64,000 nt of DNA from Liolophura sinensis (GCF_032854445.1 NC_088296.1:10140706-10204705), one strand, 5' to 3'; shown: positions 21,701 to 30,979, counted from the first letter of the stretch. Translations and numbers: made by a program. Notes: generated by a model from the sequence alone, not told the origin.

Positions 21701-23815
21701 GGACCAGGCTCGTGGAGGCTTAGTCTTGCACTAGAATCCTGATTAGATTAAATTACAATTTGAGTGGGCGGAAAAGTATCTTGAGTCGATAATAAAATTA
21801 AAAATGTTGCGACGCTGACATGATGTGATCGCTTCAAAGTCTCTTCGGTACTATCGCCTCCCGTGATGGACACTGTTACATCGCTCTCCGATGATACCAG
21901 CATCGAGGGGTAATTATACTACAATGAGGCGATGAAGGTCTAATCCAGCTTCCATAACCAGCTCAGTGTAACAAAATAGCGCTCTCCAAGAACTGACACA
22001 AGTTATTCGGTTTTAAGTGAAAGTGGGCGTCACAACATTGTTGGGGCTAAAAAGTCCTCAGTGTGGTGTCCTTGTTGACATGTTTGCCCGTGCTGCAGAA
22101 CTTTTATGAATTTATTTACTCCGTGCTACAATGACATTACTGACATTTTTTAATACTCGTTCCATATGATGTTCCTTATGACCAATGACGTCTGATCAAT
22201 TGTAAGTACCATCACTACATTTGAACTATTTACGTTTCGTTCTAGGGACTTCTAGCCTAAGTATTTAGAATAGAAACCTAGTTGGGGTGAACAGACTACA
22301 GACAAACCTTAACCTCAGACAAATCCTAATGTCAGACAAACCTTCACGGAAAAAACATAATCCAATACAAAAGTTTACTTGTGTTAAACCTCTGATACAC
22401 CTTAAATCTGAAGCAAGCCTTACGCCGTAAACCTTAAACCTCAAGGAAACTTTAACCCAAAACAAACTTCACCATGACAAAGCTCAAGCTGAGACAAACC
22501 TTAACTTCAGACATACTTTAACCTTCCGACCAGCCTCCGACAAACCCCGACTTCAGACAAATCTTAAACTGCAGACCAGCCTAAAACAGCACGACTTCAG
22601 ACAAATCTTAAACCGCAGATCAGCCTAAAAAAACCCGACTTCAGACAAATCTTAAACCGCAGACTAGCCTTCAACAAACCAATTCAGGTAAATTTTAAAT
22701 CTCAGATTAGCCTCAAACAAATCATGACTTCCGAAAAACCCTAACCTTAGACCAGTCTAAAACAAACGATGACTTCAGACAAACATTAACCTCAGACAAG
22801 CTTCAAACATTCGATGACTTTAGACAAACGTTGAGCTTAGAAAAGCTTTAAACAAACCACAACTTGAAACAAACCTTCACTTCAGACCAGCCTCAAACAA
22901 ACCTCGAATTTAGACAAAAAGTTCACCTCAGGCAAGCCTAAAACAAACCATGACTTCAGAAAAACGTTCACTAGAGGCAAGTTTTGCGCGTGGGGCAGCG
23001 CTTATGATACATGAAGCATAATAATGCAGACATATGTCATGACCCAGCTTTATTTGTATTTATTATATACTTAGTCTTTTATATGTAAATCCCACCAGAG
23101 GGTTCCATATACTTCTTGACAAAGGCATCTTTCTTGGAAACTTGATTTATGTATTTATTTACCTAATGTTTTACGAAATAACATTACTGTTATTAGGACA
23201 TTAGGAATATTTCACTGATACGATGACGGTCAGTATTTTGGTGGAAACAAACTTGCCATAATCCAGGGGAAACCCACGACTATCCGCACGTTGCCGACAG
23301 ACCTTCCCACGTAGAAAAATTGATTGTGATCAAACCTGAATACACCTGGTAACTTTATGACAGAAAAATTATTTATTTAATGTAAACTACAGTTTCACAG
23401 CTTAAGTGTACGGGCTGGGATATTCACGTTCACAGAGGTATCAAACAGGTTCTTCTTAAAGACAACTTGCCCTTAATCAATGAGGTAGCTTTGTTCGATT
23501 CCAGCCTCCGCCTGGTCGGCTGGTATGTTTGGTACCTCAATAACTAAACTTACAGGGCTGACTGGGTGTCTTTGGGTGTTGGGCTAACGTCACTGTAGTT
23601 GCTTACGTCACTGTAGAAGTGTATAAGTTGCTCAGCTAAGGGCAAAAACTGAACAAGAAAAAAAACACTCTATACAACTGATACCATTTGTTTCTCCTGT
23701 CTTAGCTCAAACATTTCCAATTTTGTTTTAACTCACCAGAAATACATGTTGCCGTCAGAATGACCAGTGAAATCAGAATGTGTCCCCATCGTCTTGGCAG
23801 CCTTAGAGATTCCAT
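6095..23815 (-). CDS. Gene A: single-pass EGF-domain receptor (10 exons, 605 codons)
   Basis: Joining 23815-23737, 17974-17852, 17221-17090, 13451-13317, 12429-12295, 9972-9838, 9314-9180, 8677-8543, 7694-7571 and 6779-6095 gives 1818 nt, exactly 606 codons with stop, without a break. Every junction has GT/AG sites, and all ectodomain exons are phase 1-1. Order: signal peptide (1-26), EGF-like Cys module (27-67), second Cys-rich module (68-111), five calcium-binding EGF domains (112-336), a Thr/Ala/Ser stem, transmembrane helix (about 352-377), and a 228-residue tail with about 12 tyrosines. The tail's NPTY and YxxL motifs recall CED-1/Draper/MEGF10 engulfment receptors, but the ectodomain (DIDEC-type EGFs, no EMI domain) differs. 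A type I surface receptor is well supported; ligand and pathway are unknown. The model is manual, and the 17.9-23.7 kb intron contains a gap that could hide an exon. Confidence 0.8.
7571..7694 (-). CDS. Gene A exon 9: stem and transmembrane helix
   Basis: 124 nt, entering in phase 1 and leaving in phase 2. A short Ala/Ser/Thr-rich stem ([17 protein letters not shown]) is followed by an uncharged hydrophobic helix [14 protein letters not shown]... of about 25 residues. The donor is gtaac. The exon and its flanking intron closely match 46865-46985 (gene C) and 26217-26356 (gene B). Confidence 0.9.
8543..8677 (-). CDS. Gene A exon 8: calcium-binding EGF domain
   Basis: 135 nt, phase 1-1, beginning [18 protein letters not shown], with all six cysteines. 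It is the last EGF before the membrane stem, closest to the gene B exon at 26876-27010. Confidence 0.92.
9180..9314 (-). CDS. Gene A exon 7: calcium-binding EGF domain
   Basis: 135 nt, phase 1-1, beginning [18 protein letters not shown], with all six cysteines and donor gtaag. A SINE fragment (about 9352-9466) lies in the intron just upstream in transcription. Confidence 0.92.
9838..9972 (-). CDS. Gene A exon 6: calcium-binding EGF domain
   Basis: 135 nt, phase 1-1, beginning [18 protein letters not shown], with all six cysteines. It is one of three nearly identical EGF exons lying in a tandem genomic amplification (8290-10530). Confidence 0.92.
10500..10530 (-). pseudogene. Relic of an EGF exon end
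   Basis: On the minus strand this reads ATGTTGGGTGCAATCAAGG, the end of an EGF exon (GC-N-x-G), but the donor is tcggg instead of gtaag and the rest of the exon is gone. Confidence 0.6.
10741..10909. repeat. Imperfect inverted repeat, probable fold-back or MITE
   Basis: An arm of about 50 bp at 10741-10791 ('gaaattcacgccaattt' inside) is mirrored at 10857-10909 ('aaaattggcgtgaatttc'), with about 65 bp between. Surrounding sequence to about 11165 is rich in cgaatt words and ends 'gtgtgaacagggcttaa'. A non-autonomous DNA element is likely, but its ends and target duplication were not fixed. Confidence 0.6.
11170..12290. other. Intron sequence without recognised gene
   Basis: This is gene A intron 5. 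About 11280-11400 looks like a diverged copy of the dispersed repeat with 'gtatctc...ctttgattgc...' that also occurs at 690-885 and inside the 408-bp element at 41063. Nothing else is recognisable. Confidence 0.5.
12295..12429 (-). CDS. Gene A exon 5: calcium-binding EGF domain
   Basis: 135 nt, phase 1-1, beginning [18 protein letters not shown] and ending in GCSQG. Six cysteines are present; Asp-Ile-Asn replaces Asp-Ile-Asp, which still fits the calcium-binding consensus. The donor is gtaag. Confidence 0.9.
12538..12680 (+). repeat. tRNA-derived SINE, truncated
   Basis: It has the head 'ccccgatagctcagttt...' (A-box-like) and the body words 'taaaagaggaagttg' and 'gacccgtatcagtataat' found in the full copies at 17469-17830 and 30245-30604. 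The 3' part is missing. Confidence 0.75.
13140..13262 (-). repeat. SINE fragment (family 2)
   Basis: Antisense to a SINE with the block 'gccgtgctcaagaatattt...acgac-gcggcca', followed by 'aaaaccacgaccatccgcagg'. It is the middle of the family seen complete at 49343-49611. Confidence 0.75.
13317..13451 (-). CDS. Gene A exon 4: calcium-binding EGF domain
   Basis: 135 nt, 45 residues, phase 1-1. It starts [18 protein letters not shown] and has six cysteines in EGF spacing. The D-I-D-E-C start and NTEGHYTC segment are the calcium-binding and beta-hydroxylation signature. It is the most diverged of the five, consistent with lying farthest from the recent amplification. Confidence 0.9.
13935..15245. 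repeat. Composite satellite in gene A intron
   Basis: Dozens of copies of a roughly 20-bp word ('cagcatcagtataaaggcccc') alternate with longer units carrying 'gatgataaagatctcagtat' and 'ggaagataaagatcccagta', giving a higher-order repeat of about 150 bp near 14380-14760. Degenerate copies continue at about 15470-15745 after a SINE piece. It separates EGF exon 13317-13451 from the Cys-rich exon at 17090. Confidence 0.9.
15250..15405 (-). repeat. SINE fragment (family 2) inside the satellite
   Basis: A TTTA-repeat end plus 'gttttacgccgtgccc', 'aaaggcggccaacactatg' and 'ccacgaccatccg' mark an antisense family 2 SINE truncated before its tRNA part. Confidence 0.75.
15760..17085. other. Intron sequence without recognised gene
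   Basis: Short overlapping open frames at 16326-16682 have no domain. No repeat family was recognised in this stretch. Confidence 0.4.
17090..17221 (-). CDS. Gene A exon 3: Cys-rich module
   Basis: It encodes 44 residues with six cysteines, ending ...ACDCSV...SSTGQCL. It is phase 1-1, with donor gtgag and acceptor aacag. Counterparts are 29179-29298 (gene B) and 49779-49898 (gene C), plus the more distant 36809-36958 and 57910-58059. I do not recognise a named family; it may be the second half of a split EGF-like or EB-type unit (inference). Confidence 0.78.
17469..17830 (+). mobile_element. Full-length tRNA-derived SINE (family 1) with target duplication
   Basis: Flanked by 11-bp direct repeats 'cttattgtaac' at 17458-17468 and 17831-17841. 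The head has an A-box-like 'tagcacagttgg'; the 3' end carries the domain 'gtcatgtgactgaaaaattg', then 'acgacgttaaaccccaagca' and a CACT tail. The right repeat ends 5 bp from the splice donor (17847-17851) of gene A exon 2. Confidence 0.9.
17852..17974 (-). CDS. Gene A exon 2: EGF-like Cys module
   Basis: It encodes about 41 residues with the pattern C-x3-C-x5-C-x5-C-x1-C and a last Cys near the end ([13 protein letters not shown]...). It is phase 1-1, with donor gtaag at 17847-17851. The acceptor side reads cagcag, a NAGNAG site that would include or drop one residue. It is related to the exons at 29774-29902 and 50372-50500. Confidence 0.8.
17980..19060. other. Intron sequence without recognised gene
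   Basis: AT-rich gene A intron 1 sequence; no gene or repeat family recognised. Confidence 0.4.
19068..19190 (-). repeat. tRNA half of a family 2 SINE
   Basis: Antisense: 'gaagccaacatgagctggac...cttgaactcac...gcattggtgaga...ctcggccacgg' is the tRNA-related head of family 2, without the rest of the body. An almost identical copy lies at 19975-20082, ending at the assembly gap. Confidence 0.75.
19190..19974. other. Intron sequence without recognised gene
   Basis: No recognisable gene. It is rich in ttttctc and ggaaattt words and lies between two nearly identical SINE half-copies. Confidence 0.4.
19975..20082 (-). repeat. Second copy of the SINE tRNA half, at the gap edge
   Basis: It repeats 19068-19168 almost base for base, with a small insertion ('ggacacttgaac'), and stops exactly where the run of N begins. 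Confidence 0.75.
20083..20282. other. Assembly gap, 200 N
   Basis: A run of exactly 200 N, which looks like a fixed-size placeholder. Any frame drawn through it is meaningless. Confidence 0.99.
20283..21161 (+). pseudogene. Decayed Tc1-like transposase, N-terminus lost in the gap
   Basis: Residues recognisable in shifting frames: [20 protein letters not shown], the catalytic block LFTDESRF near 20590, [15 protein letters not shown] near 20765-20810, and, in another frame, [14 protein letters not shown] near 20955. It ends [12 protein letters not shown] with a stop at 21159-21161. At least two frameshifts and a damaged second Asp region make it inactive. It is a different family from the element at 2264-3792, and no terminal repeats were found. 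Confidence 0.85.
21165..21990. other. Intron sequence up to the duplication breakpoint
   Basis: No gene recognised. Similarity with the other units starts near 21990; this stretch is outside the repeated unit. Confidence 0.45.
22283..22990. repeat. Minisatellite, period about 46 bp (unit 1)
   Basis: Degenerate tandem copies of 'cctcaaacaaaccatgactt' followed by 'cagacaaaccttaacctcag'. The orthologous arrays are at 41490-42095 and 62590-63195; this one is the longest. Confidence 0.85.
23150..23320 (-). repeat. SINE fragment (family 2)
   Basis: Antisense body with 'gatacgatgacggtcagtat', 'gaaacccacgactatccgca' and 'gacagaccttcccacgta'. The same copy is at 42265-42420 in unit 2. Confidence 0.75.
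23737..23815 (-). CDS. Gene A exon 1: signal peptide
   Basis: The coding part starts at the ATG at 23815 and encodes [11 protein letters not shown], then a hydrophobic run [15 protein letters not shown], a typical cleavable signal with a basic n-region. The donor is gtgag at 23732-23736, leaving phase 1. The same exon recurs at 42852-42930 and 63357-63435. Confidence 0.85.
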
Positions 23816-23874
23816 GATTGTCTGCTGTCACAATTATAAACAGGACTATACCTATACAGCCTGGTCCACACAGT

Positions 23875-23895
23875 TAAGCTTTTAGCTATATGCGC
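23875..23895 (-). promoter_or_regulatory. Conserved core-promoter-like block of gene A
   Basis: The minus strand reads GCGCATATAGCTAAAAGCTT about 60 bp upstream of the ATG. The same block precedes all five signal-peptide exons, at 60 bp (gene-A-type exons) or 86 bp (gene B/C type). TATAGCTAAAAG could act as a TATA-like element. This is inferred from conservation and position only. Confidence 0.5.
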
Positions 23896-23999
23896 ACCTA
23901 TGTGTATGCAGTCATGCAGAAGTCGGTATACATAAGCCTTTGTGGTTATGCTTCCTTGTTATGTCAAAAGCAAGCCCACTGCTACTGTGAAGGTAAGTC

Positions 24000-25390
24000 A
24001 CGTGGCGTCTGCACTCTATCTGTGTGACCCAGCTTTGCATACATACGCCTGTGTGGTAGAATGTGTGGTGTGATCTGATATGACAGCCATATACAACATT
24101 ATAATAGGCATAGTTCTGCTTAAGCAGGGGCTGGTGACTCTGTGCTCACTGTGTTAAATTTAATCACCACATTGGAAATATTTATTTATAGGACTGGGGT
24201 TTATCGCCGTATAGTCAGTATGAATGTGTTGTTGATGTATATTAGGTACATCAATAATTTTATTAGGTAAAATTTAGTTCGGAAATAACCTTTGTATATT
24301 ATTGTGATTAGGACAAATAACATATGGTGAAATATTGGCATTTACATAATGTAATATATTTACATGGTTGTCCCAGGATAGTAATTTATGGCCTACCACC
24401 ATGGAACACTCATCACAAAGATTTCCAAACAGTATTTTGACTATAGCTTATTGTCAGAGTTCATTATAGTACCACACAGTGATAGCTTAGTAGCTGTGGG
24501 TCTGCCATGGTCCTATGCCACTCACAAGGCGTGTCACTAACACAGGTTAAGAGTCAATTCGTCGTATTCTAGTGTCTTTATCCTCGGAGTTACTGAAGTT
24601 GTAAGATAGGATGTAGAGTTTGTGGGTGACACATGCGCAATTCGGGCAGTCCAAGATTTCTCTTCTGTCTGAAAAGTGAAGGAGAACTGACTGGATAATA
24701 CTGTCACACAGGCAGTTTAGGTTGTTGATTTACTTCACTATTTCTACCATGCTATTTTGCACCTAGTTGAATATATCAGAATTTCGTCTGTTTTTGACAG
24801 AACAGAAAAAGGTTCGCCCAGTGTTACATACCACCCCTCGAGAGGGAATCAAGGTAACGAAATGCTGTGATTTCGCTTCCAGCATGCGTAGCTAAAACAA
24901 TGGTGGCGATGGTAGGTTGATTTTTTGACATGTTGGATAAGAAAGTGCAAGGTACGAGTGATGGTACAGGTACCAGGCGAAAGTAATGGATTATATATTT
25001 GTGAGGTTCAAGTTGTCAAATTTACTACATGAATAGTAAGGAAATACATACGCTCAAGTAACATGTGGAGACCTGTCACTCACTAATTTGCTCATTCAAT
25101 TCCCTAAATCAACAAGGGAGATAACTTTTAGTGTCAGTGGTTGTAATTGTTACCCCTGTGCTATTCCGAAGAACCCCACTGAAAGTTGGCCGTCCGCCTT
25201 TTATACTGTATTTGAAGTCAATATTTTACCGGCTTGAATGTTAGCCTTTGCCTTGACTATTTTAGGAGTTACTATCTGCCTGGGTTACGTCGACAGGGCC
25301 AGTAGGCCTATATAGAGTGTGGCATGTCTGTGGAACACAAAAATATCTTAGGAATCGCCCAAACGAGCGGGGAATGGAACGCAACATCAT
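24000..25390. other. Intergenic region between genes A and B
   Basis: No gene. It is collinear with 43.1-46.0 kb, but a stretch of about 1.5 kb present there (roughly 43320-44860) is absent here; the join falls at about 24213 inside a SINE. A truncated SINE start is visible at about 24175-24215. Confidence 0.6.
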
Positions 25391-25394
25391 TGGT

Positions 25395-25515
25395 CATTGG
25401 GCGTTAGACCGGCCAGTATTATGGTGGGAGGAAACCGGAAAGACCGGGGGAAACCTACACCATCCATAGGTTGTTGGCAAACTTACCAACGTAATCCTGC
25501 TTCGTAAGGAATCCA
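25395..25515 (-). repeat. SINE fragment (family 2)
   Basis: Antisense body: 'gaccggccagtattatggtg' followed by 'ggaggaaaccggaaagaccg' and 'ccatccataggttg'. The same copy in unit 2 is at 46035-46150. Confidence 0.75.
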
Positions 25516-25572
25516 GTTTGGTTGCGTTCCACTAGCTGTATGCAACTGTTACAATACAGCAATCGTTTTCAG

Positions 25573-26044
25573 TCAGTTAAAATGCTGTGTCAGATTTGTG
25601 TATAAAGTTTCGCAAACGTTGCTCGTACGTGCTTGGGCCTCCTCGCTTATGGCCTCGGACGGGGCGACACTGTCACGTGTAGAGATGTCAGAGGCAGATC
25701 CAGGTCCCTGATCAACCGCTGACATTTCAGGTTGTGTCAGAGTTGTGTATAAAGTTTCAGAGATCTCTGGCGTACTGGCAGAGGTGTAGATTCCACTTGA
25801 AGGGTTGCTTGGCCGTGCCAGGGCCTCTTCACTGATGTTCTAGGGAGGGATAGTACTACGGGTAGAGACGTCAGCAGCAGATCCAGGTCCCTGATTAGCC
25901 GCTGACACTCCCGGTTCTGGAACAGCTCCATAGTCTGTGCCATAACTGCGTCTGGTCCTTTCCGGTACTGGCAAACCAATGACATTTTGATAGGAGTGGT
26001 CTGTGTTATGGCTTGTTGTGGGGTTCCTTGAGCTCATATTTCTC
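25573..26044 (-). pseudogene. Gene B tail exon with premature stop
   Basis: The acceptor is tacag. It is open for about 68 residues to a TAG at 25840-25842, exactly where gene C reads PPYENI: three bases are missing, turning TAC GAA into TAG. Beyond the stop the original frame remains open to the normal TGA (25573-25575), including two SETLYTxL-type motifs. The second YKAI site has become SEAI. Confidence 0.88.
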
Positions 26045-26216
26045 CTGTAATACAACGGATTTAGCACATATTCGGCATTCATCATATTTATTCATAAATA
26101 AACAATTTCTTACGTCCAGGCGTCGTATTAGAAATCTCTATGTCAATTGCTTGAATAATGAACATGACAGATCAGTAATTTTTTTAACAAAACTTTGCGC
26201 ACATCCCTTTCCTCAC

Positions 26217-26356
26217 CTGGAGACAACAACAGCTAGGGCGACCACAGCCAGAAGAACCACTCCGCCTAAACCTACTGCCAAGACCGATCGTCAACGTTGA
26301 GGAATCCGCGGCTGTAGATGCAGCTGCGGCTGTAGATGGAGGTGCGGCAGTAACAA
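26217..26356 (-). pseudogene. Gene B stem/TM exon with 1-bp insertion
   Basis: An extra base in 'cctactgccaagaccg' (26280-26281; genes A and C have 'cctactgccagac') shifts the frame at the start of the helix, replacing it with an Arg/Ser/Cys-rich run. The stem has an extra 15-bp repeat of the APSTA type. Continued in the shifted frame, translation stops 12 codons into the next exon. Confidence 0.88.
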
Positions 26357-26875
26357 CTGAAACGTAGTGAACATCAACAACTCAGTTTATGAGATTCTTG
26401 ATGACTGTTTAGCACAGTAGTATTTAATCCACAACCTATTATAATGTTACATATTTTATTAGGGAACTGAGAATAACTTCAATAGCCGATAAAAACATGC
26501 AACAGATTTATGCATGGAAGGAATCAGACACAGTGCGAACAGAAATACCGCACTTCGTCAGGCCGAACTACCTAGAGGCGGGGCTGATGTCATGTGGTTT
26601 CTGAGGTAAATTGACAGGAGACCGCATTTCACCGCCTACGTGTGACCATTTACCAGCTATCACACTGCCGTTGCTGCTCTTGTTTTTCTCTTAGTATTGG
26701 ACGTCTAAATTACAATCCTTGTTCATGTACATGTAATCGACCCAATGTAGTGACCGGAATAATTACTCTGTAATTCGTTAGGGTATCAAACCACATTGCA
26801 CTGTGGGTGTGAAAAGATCTACGGACAACCGCCTGAATCTGCCTTTTCTTCCGCTGGTCCTTTGTACTTGCTTAC

Positions 26876-27010
26876 CCAGATTGCATCCCACCTCTTCACT
26901 CTCTCTCTGTCTGTACCCCACCGCACACGCACACGTGTAGTTGCCCTCCGTGTTTACACAAACGGAATTGTCACCACATATGGTTTGATTTTCGGTACAC
27001 TCGTCAATAT
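26876..27010 (-). pseudogene. Gene B EGF exon (intact in itself)
   Basis: 135 nt, phase 1-1, [18 protein letters not shown]..., with all six cysteines and good splice sites. Unit 2 lacks this repeat unit entirely. Confidence 0.88.
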
Positions 27011-27514
27011 CTGTATGGCACACGTAAAACATAAGCTTACGTAACAACTACACCTTTATATGTAACCTGTGTCTTATATGGTGTTCATTTTTCGTTTGTT
27101 GCAAGCATACCTAACAGCTATGAAATCTGCACCTTTATCTCTCAACGAATACTACAGTAATCAGAAAAGAATATGTAAATTTCAGAGTAATTATAATTGG
27201 TTTCATCATCTGTATATAATATTTTCGAGCGCTAACGCTGCGGAACTATTTAGAGACAGTGGTGATACCGTGTCTCTTCATTGTTAATACAATACTATCA
27301 ATGGAGTCACCACAGTCATCACTCTGTAGCTGAGTTGAGATCACGTCTTCGGCATGATGCGTTAGTCAGGCAGCATCATAACCATGATGATACACTGTAT
27401 GAATGAATGGCTAATTAAGGTCTAACACTACCTTGTACTGTGGATATGGACAAATCTACGGATAACCGCCTGGATCTGCCCCCTTTAGTCCGTTGGTACC
27501 TGATACTTGCTTAC

Positions 27515-27649
27515 CCAGATTGCATCCCACCTCTTCACTATCCCTCTGCCTGTATCCCTCCGCACACACGCACGTGTAGTTGCCCACCGTGTTTGTACAA
27601 ACGGAGTTGTTACCACATATGGCTTGATTTTCGGTACACTCGTCAATAT
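27515..27649 (-). pseudogene. Gene B EGF exon (intact in itself)
   Basis: 135 nt, phase 1-1, [18 protein letters not shown]..., with six cysteines. Its unit 2 counterpart (47514-47646) is dead. Confidence 0.88.
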
Positions 27650-27868
27650 CTGTATGGCACACGTAAAACATAAGCTTACATAACAACTACACTTTTACAT
27701 GTAACCTACGTCTTGAATTTTGTTCATTTTTCGTTCGTTGCAGAAATTTGCACATTTATCTCTCAACAAAATCAGTAAACAGAAAAGAATATGGAAATTT
27801 CAAAACAATTATAAATTAATTTATATGACACATTAGATGATTAAGTGGATGACTGGTTAGGGACAAAC

Positions 27869-27934
27869 CATCCCTCCGAACACGCGCACCTGTAGTTGCC
27901 CACCGTGTTTTCACAAACAGAGTTGTTGCCACAT
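27869..27934 (-). pseudogene. Gene B EGF exon relic
   Basis: Only the middle remains (CGNNSVCENTVGNYRCAC on the minus strand). The first part of the domain was removed by a deletion joining 'ttgccacat' to 'gatgatatcag' of the adjacent LINE. The last part, with the donor, is also missing. The intact counterpart is 47959-48093. Confidence 0.85.
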
Positions 27935-29069
27935 GATAGATGATATCAGCTTATTCGCCAGGAAGTATTAACGAAACCATAAATACCAAGACACGTGAAC
28001 ATACAAAAGTGGAAGATTGGTTGTAAGCAATTAAGCTCTCATTAAATGTTGGGAAAGTAAAAATAATTATTGTAAAACAGTCCCGAAAAGGTTTACATCT
28101 GATACTTCCAACATGTTTATGGGGAAACCATTAAAGTAGTGAATGTCGTCATCTGCCTTGGTATTATTTTGAACCAAAGTATCTAGAAATATCGGACATT
28201 TGACATATTAAACACAGTGTTAATAAAAAACACTCTTTATACTTTATTATTGCATGACATTCTATTTTATAACTTGTTATGGGACAATTCATTTTCAACA
28301 TAATCTCGGTTTCGATAGTAATCTCGTTGGTGCAGCTATTGTATAACAAATTACTCCCCACGCCTATTTTCCAGCATGCAACTTGCTTTTGAATAATTAT
28401 GACGTAAGCCGACGCAATGAGTGTCGAAACTAAGCTTATGGAGTATAACATCATGAATTAAAAAAAGTAACGGAATTGTCCTTGTAATAATATGGACGTT
28501 CAACACGGCAACGTGTAGAGCTTGGATTTGTTAGGTGTCACTGTCTAAAGGCAATTTTTGTAGCAAATATGACTGATTTTACAGACACCTGAATATAGGC
28601 AACTCTCTAAAAGAAATAGACTACAGTTCAATCCACACTGGCTTCCTCTCCGATCTTACGTGGGAAGGTCTGGCAGCAGTCTGTGGATGGCCATAGTGTT
28701 GGCGGCCGTCGTGTGAGTGCGGCGAGTTTAAACATGAATCAAATCAACAAATGAATGTTAAATAAACACTGACAACCGCTATTCCTTCTCCAAATATGGG
28801 CTATTACTCTATCCAGCAGTTTAAAACATACTGATGTCGTATCCATGGAACTACAAATTTTTAACATTTGCATGTTAAATCAATTTACTAGTGTCGTCCA
28901 TGCCCGTAAATCAATTCATCATCCAGAACAACTACATGTCAATTTTAGAAATATTTTTACACGGCAAATTGATATATACAGTTATCCGACTAGAACTTTA
29001 AACTACAATGTTCATAATCAATTTATTGCATGGGCTTTTTACAAATATTTAACAAACTTCCACAAATAA
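27934..29069 (+). pseudogene. LINE (non-LTR retrotransposon) remnant, unit 1
   Basis: At 27940-28190 the plus strand holds a decayed reverse-transcriptase end (DDIS, then DWL and a KLSLNVGK-like stretch). At 28845-29069 an open stretch with YSYPTRTLNYNVHNQF matches the C-terminal tail typical of Jockey/CR1-like ORF2 proteins. The 5' part present in unit 2 (48154-48405) was lost in the 27934 deletion. A family 2 SINE piece sits at about 28620-28745. Confidence 0.72.
28620..28745 (+). repeat. SINE fragment (family 2)
   Basis: Sense orientation: 'cacactggcttcctctccga', 'gtgggaaggtctggcagcag' and 'gcggccgtcgtgtgagtg'. The tRNA head and tail are missing. Confidence 0.7.
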
Positions 29070-29178
29070 AACCGTGGCAGCTCAAGTGTAAACCTGATTC
29101 AAGCCAGTGTCCTTTGTGGGAGAGCCAGCTGGGTACCCCGAGAATCAAAGCTGATGACTGATGTAAAGTATTACTCAC

Positions 29179-29298
29179 CTAGACACTGTCCTTTAGCAGA
29201 CCTGTGTGCTCCAGCTGACGAAAGACACACATTTCTTATACCGACCTTTTCACATGTGGTGTTGACAGGACACAATTCCCTTCGAGTATCACATGTTT
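29179..29298 (-). pseudogene. Gene B Cys-rich exon with a lost cysteine
   Basis: 120 nt, 40 residues, phase 1-1 ([16 protein letters not shown]...). Gene C reads MCLCSAGA here and gene B reads VCLSSAGA, so the fifth of six cysteines is Ser. Frame and splice sites are intact. Confidence 0.85.
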
Positions 29299-29773
29299 CT
29301 GTTTTACAACGAAAAATGTTCAGTAAATTTTTGCACGAACAGGACCCCGTTGCACAAAGTTGTGTTGACCGCCACAGAAAAGTATGATGATTTCACAAGT
29401 ATTTCTGTTGTACAGTCTACACAATCAATTCCGCGGCAACTCTCGTGCATTATGATTGCATCTATACGCCCATAACGATATCTTTCGTTTTTCTAAAAGA
29501 TTGTAAAGACAATTGCAGTATTGTTGTTGTGTATCTTATTCTTTGTAATCTGGGCGAGAGCTATCTATTATGTGAAGTAGTTACACAGACGTAAACTAGG
29601 ATTTGCCGTTAATTTACGCAGAAAAAACATTAACGGTGGCAGGTTTTCATAGGCACAATCGGGTGTGGGTGTGTACAAGAGGGTACAAAAACGTACACTT
29701 TTCCTTTTTCTAGGAGAAGCAGCATTACTATATTATAGATACACTGTTAAATTTGTGTATGACCTTTACTCAC

Positions 29774-29902
29774 GAAGACAAAACTGAAGCGAACTTCCTC
29801 GAGGGGATATCAGGATATCTGAGTCTTCAGTACAACCACAAACACCTTGTACACATGTCGCCCTGTATCCACAACGCCCTCTACATCCGTCAGCTATAAA
29901 AT
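29774..29902 (-). pseudogene. Gene B EGF-like module exon
   Basis: 129 nt, 43 residues, phase 1-1: [17 protein letters not shown]... with six cysteines. Donor gtgag and acceptor cacag are both normal. Related to gene A exon 2. Confidence 0.85.
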
Positions 29903-30244
29903 CTGTGAAAATTAACAGAAACATCAGATCAAATTTAACCAAAAGAGAAGTAAATACAAAGGAAACAAAATAAAATTTATTCCTGAGGGTTAAAACACAT
30001 TTCATACATGTTATTAGTTAAGTGCGGTAATCATTGGATCAAAGTTTTACTGGGAACTTAGACGATTATACCAGCGTGTTGCGTGCGTTATACGAGCTGA
30101 TGTTTTGTCGAGATAATCAATATTTTGACAAGCCCACATTCAACATATGACGGCTACCTTTTCACAGCAGTTTTGTCGCTGTGCCGATAACGTAGAATAA
30201 CAGCTAGTTATTTTCAAGTTTGCAATTTAATGCTCTTTGAAAAT

Positions 30245-30604
30245 TACCAGCCCGGATAGCACAGTTGGTAGAGCGTCCGCTTCGAGACCGGTAGATTCAG
30301 GATCAGTCCTTGATTGAGTCACACCTAAGACCTTAAAAGAGGAAGCTGTAACTTCCTCGCTTGGCGTTCAGCGTGAGGGGGATAGTGCAAGGACTGGTTG
30401 ACCCGTATCAGTATAATGGCTCGGGCGGTGCGGCTTACTTGCCTTCGGTAAGTCGTCTCAGTGAAGCAGCACTAAATAAAAGAGCGGTGGAAATTCGTCC
30501 TGCAACAATTAGGCACATTACACGTACATGCACCCTAAGGATTCCTTCGTCGTCATATGACTGAAAAATTGTTGAGCACGACGTTAAGCCCCAAGCACTC
30601 ACTC
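30245..30604 (+). mobile_element. Full-length SINE (family 1), unit 1
   Basis: Flanked by 13-bp direct repeats 'gctctttgaaaat' (30232-30244 and 30605-30617). Head 'cccggatagcacagttgg', 3' domain 'gtcatatgactgaaaaattg', CACT tail. The same insertion is at 50843-51202, so it predates the unit 1/unit 2 split. Confidence 0.9.
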
Positions 30605-30979
30605 GCTCTTTGAAAATGTGACGAAAAATTTTTTGCACTTATTGTTGTTGTCAACTGCTTTATTTAAAAAAAGGCATAAAAATTTTATACGATTAGTGCC
30701 CAAAGTTATTACCTGATCATAAGTAACTGTCCTTGTATGTATTGTTAAGTTGAGTGTAAAAAAATACTCAAAAATGTGTGCATTAAACTGAGTAATGCGG
30801 CACTTAAAATCATTAAATAATGAGGCTGGTTTTATGCATTTTCCCTGGCAACACTCGATAGTCCGAATTACATTACAAAAGTTCAGTCTTTAAGAGCTAC
30901 CAGAACTTCGCCATTTGGTCGAGTGCTAAAAAAGCTATAAGAGCGACAACAAAACAAGCATGTCAAATTTCATCACGAA

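Noticed and set aside
28164-28454. Minus-strand frame of 96 codons with a hydrophobic start (copy at 48750-49067)
   Set aside because: Antisense to LINE remnants, and the C-terminal part differs completely between units.
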